A stretch of DNA of 64,000 nucleotides from positions 206,332,939 through 206,396,938 of the forward strand of contig JAIOJX010000032.1 of assembly GCA_022376925.1 (NCBI GenBank), written 5' to 3'. The notes under the pieces are model-generated. The model made no database searches, was not told where the DNA came from, and saw only the letters and a list, made by a program, of their open reading frames with translations. Each line of letters starts with the position of its first letter. The first letter of the stretch is position 1. This stretch comes from Tragulus kanchil (Eukaryota; Chordata; Mammalia; Artiodactyla; Tragulidae). The position numbers and the translations under genes were made by a program. Below, piece by piece: positions 59,701 to 64,000 of the stretch.

Positions 59701-62700
59701 TAAGAGATTTAACACAGCTTGGTCAAGTGGTTTGAAAGTCACCCTTAGGGCTTCCCTGGTGGTCCAGTGGGTAAAGAGTCTGCCTTGCAGTGAAAGGGGC
59801 ACCGGTTCGATCCATGGCCTGGGAAGATCCCATGTGCCGCGGAGCGGCTGGGAAGGTGAGTCTAATTATGAAGCCAGCGCTCTGGAGTGCATGCGCCCAG
59901 AGCCGATGCTCTGCAATGAGAGGTCACTGCGATGGGAGGCCCACACATGCCAAAGAATAAAGATGGATGAAAATAAATAAATAAAAAACCAATAAAAGAG
60001 GCCAAAATTTAAAAAAAAAAAGAAAGTCATCCTTAAACGTTTAGATTAAAAAGTCAGGACATCTTAATTTTGCTCCTTTGATAACTTGCTGTTTGCTCCA
60101 GAACTTCCTGGTGGCTTAGACAGTAAAGAACCTGCTTGCAATACAGACTGGGATGGGAAGACTGAAGCAGGGGACGGCAACCCACTCCAGTATTCTTGCC
60201 TTGAGAACCCCATGGACAAAGGAGCTTGATGGGCTACAGTCGGTGGGGTCAGACACTACTGAGCGACTTTCACTTTGCCTCAGAACAAGGCACTTCTCCA
60301 TTCTGTTTTTCACGCTGTGAGACTCTTTAACAACATAGTTAACTTAGTCAGGAATTAATCTTAGCTTTTGAATTTCCCCTCACCTTATCCCAGTTAGTGT
60401 CTAGAACAGGATTTCTGTGGTTTGTGTAACTCAATAAATGTTAATGACCTGAATTAAAACTGTAATGTTCAAGGATTATTTGGAAAGATTCACTTTTTCC
60501 GTAAAGGATCCTTAGCTATTCATTCAGCTAGATGGTTTTCCTTGTTCTTTTATTCAGACTGCTTTCTTGGAGCAAGAATAGATTAGTCTTTCAAGAAAGA
60601 ACTGAAAAAAAAAAAACAGAGCTGAGAACAAAGCTATTCTGTTTTAAAACATACACAGTGATAATGTCAATCTAGAACAAATGTGGCTTCAGCTTGGCTT
60701 TCACTTTCTAAAAACAATTTATTTGTACCTACTGTCATTTTAGCAATGCAAGAATAAACCAGGAAGAGAAAGAGAAAATAGCAGGATAGTAGGAAGAATA
60801 GTTACACATTACATGGCAGCAGTTTAGGTTCAGTGATTAAGCTCTGCTAAGAGATTTAACACAGCTTGGTCAAGTGGTTTGAAAGTCACCCTTAGGGCTT
60901 CCCTGGTGGTCCAGTGGGTAAAGAGTCTGCCTTGCAGTGAAAGGGGCACCGGTTCGATCCATGGCCTGGGAAGATCCCATGTGCCGCGGAGCGGCTGGGA
61001 AGGTGAGTCTAATTATGAAGCCAGCGCTCTGGAGTGCATGCGCCCAGAGCCGATGCTCTGCAATGAGAGGTCACTGCGATGGGAGGCCCACACATGCCAA
61101 AGAATAAAGATGGATGAAAATAAATAAATAAAAAACCAATAAAAGAGGCCAAAATTTAAAAAAAAAAAGAAAGTCATCCTTAAACGTTTAGATTAAAAAG
61201 TCAGGACATCTTAATTTTGCTCCTTTGATAACTTGCTGTTTGCTCCAGAACTTCCTGGTGGCTTAGACAGTAAAGAACCTGCTTGCAATACAGACTGGGA
61301 TGGGAAGACTGAAGCAGGGACGGCAACCCACTCCAGTATTCTTGCCTTGAGAACCCCATGGACAAAGGAGCTTGATGGGCTACAGTCGGTGGGGTCAGAC
61401 ACTACTGAGCGACTTTCACTTTGCCTCAGAACAAGGCACTTCTCCATTCTGTTTTTCACGCTGTGAGACTCTTTAACAACATAGTTAACTTAGTCAGGAA
61501 TTAATCTTAGCTTTTGAATTTCCCCTCACCTTATCCCAGTTAGTGTCTAGAACAGGATTTCTGTGGTTTGTGTAACTCAATAAATGTTAATGACCTGAAT
61601 TAAAACTGTAATGTTCAAGGATTATTTGGAAAGATTCACTTTTTTCCGTATCTCTTCATGTCATTGTTATTAAAGGTCTGATATCCCCTTTCTACTTAAG
61701 GCTACTAGAGGCAGAAATCAAACCGTTCATTCTCAGACAGAAGTGACAATAAATGTCATTGAAATAACTGAAAATTGCCATGAGGCATTAAGAAAATAAA
61801 TTCCATCTTCAGAGTTCTAACAACAACCCCAAGCTTCATCTCTTAAGGACACCAGCAAACGCTGAGCCACGCAGCAGCCTCCTGTGAGAACGCTGGGGTG
61901 ACACTCACCTGTGTGGATGCGCAGGTGGTTCTTCAGGTTTCCAGCTGTCGTGAACTGCTTACCGCAGTTGGACTCGGGGCACATAAAGGGCTTCTCCCCA
62001 TTGTGGGTCCTCATGTGCACCTTCAGCCTCTGTAGTACATAGAAGCTCTTCCCACAGCCTGCTGCAGGGCAGATAAAGGAGCGGTCGTTTCTAGGGGGAA
62101 GAAAAACATGTAAGCAACGATGTCTGAACATGCTCTTTGCTAGAAAGGACAGGTCAAAGCGCCTACTGATTCTCAAAGCAGACAGTAAATCCCAAATCTG
62201 ACTGTACTAGAATCACCTGAAGTTTGTTAAAACTACAGACACTCTGCTTCTTGAAAAAATACTGATTTCACAGGTTTAGAGTGGAGTTGAAGCTTATGTA
62301 TTATGTTCTCCAAGAAATTATATTTTATGATCAGATTTGAGAACTCCTGCTCTAAGAATTTAGGTGTCAAATGTTTTATTAAATATTTGTCAAGAACAAG
62401 GTAAATGAGACAATGCAAATATCTCTATTAAAGAACAAAAGACATCTTAACCACAAGTGAGCTGGGGCCCTTGTTTTCCTTCAATCTGTCAAATGGGGGG
62501 TTTCTGTTCAAGTTCCTTCAGGAGCATCAACATTCCTGAGCTCCAAGCATGCAATCTAGGGTTTCTCCATTCTGTTTTCACGCTGTGAGACTCTTTAACA
62601 ACATAGTTAACTTAGTCAGGAATTAATCTTAGCTTTTGAATTTCCCCTCACCTTATCCCAGTTAGTGTCTAGAACAGGATTTCTGTGGTTTGTGTAACTC

Positions 62701-63843
62701 AATAAATGTTAATGACCTGAATTAAAACTGTAATGTTCAAGGATTATTTGGAAAGATTCACTTTTTTCCGTATCTCTTCATGTCATTGTTATTAAAGGTC
62801 TGATATCCCCTTTCTACTTAAGGCTACTAGAGGCAGAAATCAAACCGTTCATTCTCAGACAGAAGTGACAATAAATGTCATTGAAATAACTGAAAATTGC
62901 CATGAGGCATTAAGAAAATAAATTCCATCTTCAGAGTTCTAACAACAACCCCAAGCTTCATCTCTTAAGGACACCAGCAAACGCTGAGCCACGCAGCAGC
63001 CTCCTGTGAGAACGCTGGGGTGACACTCACCTGTGTGGATGCGCAGGTGGTTCTTCAGGTTTCCAGCTGTCGTGAACTGCTTACCGCAGTTGGACTCGGG
63101 GCACATAAAGGGCTTCTCCCCATTGTGGGTCCTCATGTGCACCTTCAGCCTCTGTAGTACATAGAAGCTCTTCCCACAGCCTGCTGCAGGGCAGATAAAG
63201 GAGCGGTCGTTTCTAGGGGGAAGAAAAACATGTAAGCAACGATGTCTGAACATGCTCTTTGCTAGAAAGGACAGGTCAAAGCGCCTACTGATTCTCAAAG
63301 CAGACAGTAAATCCCAAATCTGACTGTACTAGAATCACCTGAAGTTTGTTAAAACTACAGACACTCTGCTTCTTGAAAAAATACTGATTTCACAGGTTTA
63401 GAGTGGAGTTGAAGCTTATGTATTATGTTCTCCAAGAAATTATATTTTATGATCAGATTTGAGAACTCCTGCTCTAAGAATTTAGGTGTCAAATGTTTTA
63501 TTAAATATTTGTCAAGAACAAGGTAAATGAGACAATGCAAATATCTCTATTAAAGAACAAAAGACATCTTAACCACAAGTGAGCTGGGGCCCTTGTTTTC
63601 CTTCAATCTGTCAAATGGGGGGTTTCTGTTCAAGTTCCTTCAGGAGCATCAACATTCCTGAGCTCCAAGCATGCAATCTAGGGTTTGCTCACCGATGAGT
63701 TTTGAGGTGGTACTTAAAGTGAGCTGGCCACACAAACGTCCGGTCACAGCCTTCGACTGTACACTTGAGCTTCTTCTCCATTTGAGGAAGGGGCCCAGAA
63801 TCTTTGGGTTGCCCATCACCAGAACCAAGGTGGACATTTTCTC
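35708..63843 (-). CDS. ZNF410: ZNF410, five-C2H2 zinc finger transcription factor (3' seven coding exons; 5' part outside window)
   Basis: ZNF410 is a nuclear C2H2 factor known to activate CHD4 through clustered binding sites and so to help silence fetal globin (established knowledge). Exons in transcript order: 63693-63843, 63031-63212 (copy 61909-62090), 50700-50789, 45703-45828, 44802-44942, 42142-42269, 35708-35746. Phases join throughout. Finger 1 is in the first exon, fingers 2 and 3 in the second, 4 in the third and 5 in the fourth. The tail (AEPLMGSSLLEEAS, LGVDDEVLAEGSPRP, LLNQGDLTDRRT) matches the human C-terminus. The N-terminal exons must lie beyond 64000. The gene converges with FAM161B, 3.3 kb from stop to stop. 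Confidence 0.97.
35744..37875. repeat. Tandem duplication D10 (1.05 kb units)
   Basis: Copy A 35744-36795, copy B 36825-37875. The 29-base joint repeats gatttggttgttctctgat from the end of A. Small differences sit at the first bases of B. It lies in the last ZNF410 intron. Confidence 0.94.
37523..39771. repeat. Tandem duplication D11 (1.12 kb units)
   Basis: Copy A 37523-38641, copy B 38653-39771, with an 11-base filler. It overlaps D10, so the block at 36443-36795 occurs three times. Confidence 0.94.
38535..40210 (+). repeat. L2 3' fragment (partial copy 38535-38641, long copy 39665-40210)
   Basis: accccatttaaaaccatgca, tcaaggttcaacttaaactc, ttccatgacttcccccaaga and the gaatgaat end are L2 landmarks. 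A 192-codon ORF across it (39547-40125) is not a gene. Last ZNF410 intron. Confidence 0.65.
40211..42141. other. ZNF410 last intron, AT-rich part
   Basis: No exon recognised. It contains AT-rich sequence with ancient-repeat character near 40900-41360 that I cannot assign to a family. 41369-41600 is also unassigned. Confidence 0.5.
42142..42269 (-). CDS. ZNF410: ZNF410 exon, C-terminal region part 2
   Basis: Encodes VLAEGSPRPLSSVPDVTHHL and VTMQSGRQSYEVSVLTAVSP, then QE, between TGTTTCAG and gtaaat. 128 bases. Confidence 0.95.
42399..44612. repeat. Tandem duplication D12 (1.08 kb units)
   Basis: Copy A 42399-43474, copy B 43532-44612, separated by 57 bases, part of which resembles the sequence after B with a deletion. 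Differences lie at both unit ends. ZNF410 intron. Confidence 0.93.
43085..43175 (+). repeat. L2 3' tail (copy 44220-44310)
   Basis: gattttaaggtccctctctt and ccaggtacacagtaggcact, then gaataaatgcatgctg, are typical of the L2 end. Confidence 0.6.
44802..44942 (-). CDS. ZNF410: ZNF410 exon, C-terminal region part 1
   Basis: Encodes EPLMGSSLLEEASVTSKNLV and SMNSQPSLGGESLNLPNTNS to ILGVDD, near-identical to human. Borders CTGTGCAG and gtaaga. 141 bases. Confidence 0.95.
45703..45828 (-). CDS. ZNF410: ZNF410 exon with zinc finger 5
   Basis: Encodes GEKPHQCQVCGKTFSQSGSR and NVHMRKHHLQMGAAAGQEQE. The acceptor is TGTTTCAG and the donor is gtaagg. 126 bases. Confidence 0.95.
46400..46690 (+). mobile_element. 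Diverged L1 3' UTR
   Basis: ctatagagacagaaagctga, atgattgcctggacctgaaa and gtgttctaaaactggattgt match L1M tails. It contains a 14-base duplication (gacagcaggaact). ZNF410 intron. Confidence 0.6.
46692..46895 (+). mobile_element. CHR-type SINE
   Basis: ggacttccctggcggtccaa head, ggttagggaactagattcca, and a longer body (catgccgcaaaccaagatca). ZNF410 intron. The following 46896-47154 shows nothing recognisable. Confidence 0.75.
47155..49333. repeat. Tandem duplication D13 (1.07-1.09 kb units) with a divergent SINE inside
   Basis: Copy A 47155-48228, copy B 48243-49333, with a 14-base filler. Unlike the other pairs, about 130 bases of the internal SINE next to the T run differ at many positions, while everything around them is identical. 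Confidence 0.93.
47583..47897 (-). mobile_element. Young CHR-headed SINE with internal hairpin (copy 48669-48994)
   Basis: Minus-strand head with a local rearrangement: 25 bases around cagggattgaactggtgccc are repeated, and 47813-47831 is the exact reverse complement of 47844-47862 with a 12-base loop. The copy at 48669 keeps the hairpin but differs in the body near the T run. Confidence 0.8.
49468..49686 (-). mobile_element. Bov-tA/BovA-type SINE
   Basis: Minus strand: gaatctgcctgcaatgcagg head, attcttgcctggaaaatccc-like body and the BovB-derived end (gtcagacttgacttagcaat). A clear ruminant marker. Confidence 0.85.
49779..49896 (+). mobile_element. Older Bov-tA fragment
   Basis: gaacctgctggccaatgcag, ggttcggttcctgagttggg and cacttcagtattcttg. 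Truncated by the next Bov-tA, which starts at 49897. Confidence 0.7.
49897..50105 (+). mobile_element. Bov-tA SINE
   Basis: ggcttccctggtggctcaga head, gatccctgggttaggacgat, cccactccagtattcttgcc and a tail of ggcgggctatgatccatgga. About a tenth of positions look changed from the usual form. Confidence 0.88.
50700..50789 (-). CDS. ZNF410: ZNF410 exon with zinc finger 4
   Basis: A 90-base exon encoding GEKPFLCEAQGCGRSFAEYS and SLRKHLVVHS. The acceptor is ATCTCTAG and the donor is gtacta. Confidence 0.96.
50790..51156. other. ZNF410 intron without recognisable elements
   Basis: No exon or named repeat seen. The same holds for 50110-50699 apart from exon sequence, and for 44960-45700 and 45830-46399. 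Confidence 0.5.
51171..51507 (-). mobile_element. Young CHR-headed SINE with 16-base target-site duplication
   Basis: Complete on the minus strand from gcttccctggtggtccagtg to AAATAAATAAATAAATCTTA. Flanked by aagaatacagactctt at 51157-51172 and 51508-51523. ZNF410 intron. Confidence 0.9.
52041..52322 (-). mobile_element. 5'-truncated young SINE with target-site duplication
   Basis: Tail and body match the young SINE on the minus strand, but the tRNA-like head is missing beyond gggtgccggttcgag. Flanked by ttatgtggtaac at 52029-52040 and 52323-52334. Confidence 0.88.
52440..53332 (+). repeat. Ancient interspersed repeat, possibly LTR-class (family not named)
   Basis: Contains gggttggtgaacacgtctat, cacagggacagaagctcctg and taataaactgataaacacgt, wording of a common mammalian relic. 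It is interrupted by a SINE at 52869 and continues after 53610 (gcagtcgtgtaaggtgagcc, cctgtgggatctgatgctat). Duplicated by D14. Confidence 0.45.
52869..53034 (+). mobile_element. tRNA-derived SINE (copy 54029-54194)
   Basis: ggcttcccttgtggctcagt head, ggttcgagccctgatccggg B-box region, aaataaaataaataaaagtt tail. It interrupts the older repeat, with attaataat / aataataatg at the edges. Confidence 0.8.
53333..53595 (+). mobile_element. Composite retroposon: unknown 5' piece, A17, CHR SINE, A tail
   Basis: The block is flanked by the 14-base duplication aatccaaagcaggg (53319-53332 and 53596-53609). About 85 bases of unassigned sequence (cacactcttgtctgtggagc, gaatctgaatatatctattt) lead to an A17 run, then a CHR SINE at 53433-53592. 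Copies: 54493-54755, and from 55729 for the 3' part. Confidence 0.7.
54565..56897. repeat. Tandem duplication D15 (1.16 kb units)
   Basis: Copy A 54565-55728, copy B 55729-56897, abutting. It chains onto D14 so the CHR SINE exists three times. Indels occur only in homopolymers and near the joint. Confidence 0.95.
55251..55570 (+). mobile_element. Young CHR-headed SINE (copy 56416-56737)
   Basis: Full length from gcttccctgttggtccagtg to AAATAAATAAATAAATCTTA and a run. Target-site duplication aagttgccaaatg at both ends. ZNF410 intron. Confidence 0.9.
57000..57210 (+). repeat. MIR element (copy 58180-58392)
   Basis: aacagttaggagcatgagcc, gagttcaaatcttgccacta and agattactttgaggattaga in MIR order. 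Confidence 0.65.
57333..57690 (+). mobile_element. Young CHR-headed SINE (copy 58514-58870)
   Basis: Head ggcttccctggtggtccagt, body with an extra GATG array (atgatggatggatgatgga), C-rich stretch, AAATAAATAAATAAAAATAA tail. Target-site duplication aagatccttgg. Confidence 0.9.
57715..57895 (+). repeat. MIR element (copy 58895-59078)
   Basis: tccagctctatcatttccta, acaagttccttaactctcta and gtgcttggtacatattaaac in MIR order. Confidence 0.7.
59748..60022 (+). mobile_element. Young-type CHR-headed SINE, older copy (copy 60895-61169)
   Basis: Head, body and A tail present with more changes than the others (lost CpGs, a missing 10-base block). Target-site duplication gaaagtcacccttag / gaaagtcatccttaa, diverged by two bases. 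Confidence 0.88.
60100..60277 (+). mobile_element. Bov-tA SINE (copy 61247-61424)
   Basis: cttcctggtggcttagacag head, acccactccagtattcttgc, ggagcttgatgggctacagt and ctactgagcgactttcact tail. Internally shortened in the B-box region. Confidence 0.85.
61909..62090 (-). CDS. ZNF410: Extra copy of ZNF410 fingers 2-3 exon
   Basis: Identical to 63031-63212 at an offset of 1122 bases, with the same splice sites and flanking intron. If used it would add two fingers and break the phase: 182 bases is not a multiple of three. Confidence 0.6.
63031..63212 (-). CDS. ZNF410: ZNF410 exon with zinc fingers 2 and 3
   Basis: Encodes NDRSFICPAAGCGKSFYVLQ and RLKVHMRTHNGEKPFMCPES, then CGKQFTTAGNLKNHLRIHTG. 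Both fingers keep their Cys2His2 ligands and the TGEKP-type linker. 182 bases. This copy is adjacent to the finger 1 exon. Confidence 0.95.
63693..63843 (-). CDS. ZNF410: ZNF410 exon with zinc finger 1
   Basis: Encodes ENVHLGSGDGQPKDSGPLPQ, then KLKCTVEGCDRTFVWPAHFK and YHLKTHR: a C-x4-C-x12-H-x3-H finger. Acceptor CTTGTTACAG, donor gtgagc. 151 bases. Confidence 0.95.
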
Positions 63844-64000
63844 CTGTAACAAGAGTCACATATTTGTAATCCAGGGAAGGATTCTGCTCAGATACTGTGG
63901 TTCAAATAATAAAGCCACCCCTAATGATCATTAATCACAAATCTATCTTCACCTTCCCCAGCTCTCTTTGTACATTAACAGAAGTGAGAGTGTGCTGCAT

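Larger units (their letters stand above)
59364..61650. repeat. Tandem duplication D17 (1.14 kb units)
   Basis: Copy A 59364-60503, copy B 60511-61650, with a 7-base filler. The copies differ by a single G and a T-run length. Confidence 0.95.
61440..63686. repeat. Tandem duplication D18 (1.12 kb units), carries ZNF410 fingers 2-3
   Basis: Copy A 61440-62565, copy B 62564-63686, joined at shared TT. It overlaps D17, so 61440-61650 occurs three times. Confidence 0.95.

Noticed and set aside
63649..63852. Minus-strand 67-codon ORF MLQEKMSTLVLV...
   Set aside because: It overlaps the ZNF410 finger 1 exon in the wrong frame. The correct frame gives ENVHLGSGDG and the C2H2 finger.

Overview
The window is nuclear DNA from an even-toed ungulate, almost certainly a ruminant. 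It has split exons with GT/AG borders, tRNA-derived SINEs of the Bov-tA type (ruminant-restricted) and of the CHR type, plus L1, L2, MIR and MER5A relics. The dominant young SINE is a 300-base CHR-headed form, while the Bov-tA copies here look older. That fits a ruminant outside the cattle group (a chevrotain is possible), but the species is inference.

Three genes recognised from their proteins form a block that matches human 14q24.3 in reverse order. COQ6 lies on the minus strand (2824-15187) with all 12 exons; it is the FAD-dependent hydroxylase of coenzyme Q synthesis. FAM161B lies on the plus strand (15499-32430) with 9 exons; it is a FAM161-family centrosome/cilium protein. ZNF410 lies on the minus strand (35708 to beyond 63843); its last 7 coding exons are present, with all five zinc fingers. 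COQ6 and FAM161B share a 311-base CpG-rich promoter with two CCAAT boxes and a GC box. FAM161B and ZNF410 converge tail to tail. The first 2.8 kb is intergenic; no exon of the expected next gene, ENTPD5, was found there.

The striking property of the window is 18 head-to-tail duplications, each of 1.0-1.17 kb and almost identical between copies. Copies abut directly, overlap by a few bases, or are separated by 1-59 bases of junk, and neighbouring pairs often chain. They ignore gene structure: they copy COQ6 exon 1 with its promoter, FAM161B exons 6-9 and a ZNF410 zinc-finger exon, and would add about 20 kb (31%) to a locus of about 44 kb. Sequence errors and degraded re-copies of the flank cluster at the junctions. 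I read this as unmerged contig or read overlaps in the assembly, not biology. Exon copies beyond one per gene should not be annotated as real.

Aside from that, FAM161B exon 8 carries a one-base length change relative to the remembered human protein. It gives a stop ten bases before the exon end and separates the conserved 45-residue C-terminal exon from the reading frame. Several young SINE insertions show clear target-site duplications, including a 5'-truncated copy, a nested copy, a copy with an internal hairpin, and a composite retroposon inside an older repeat.
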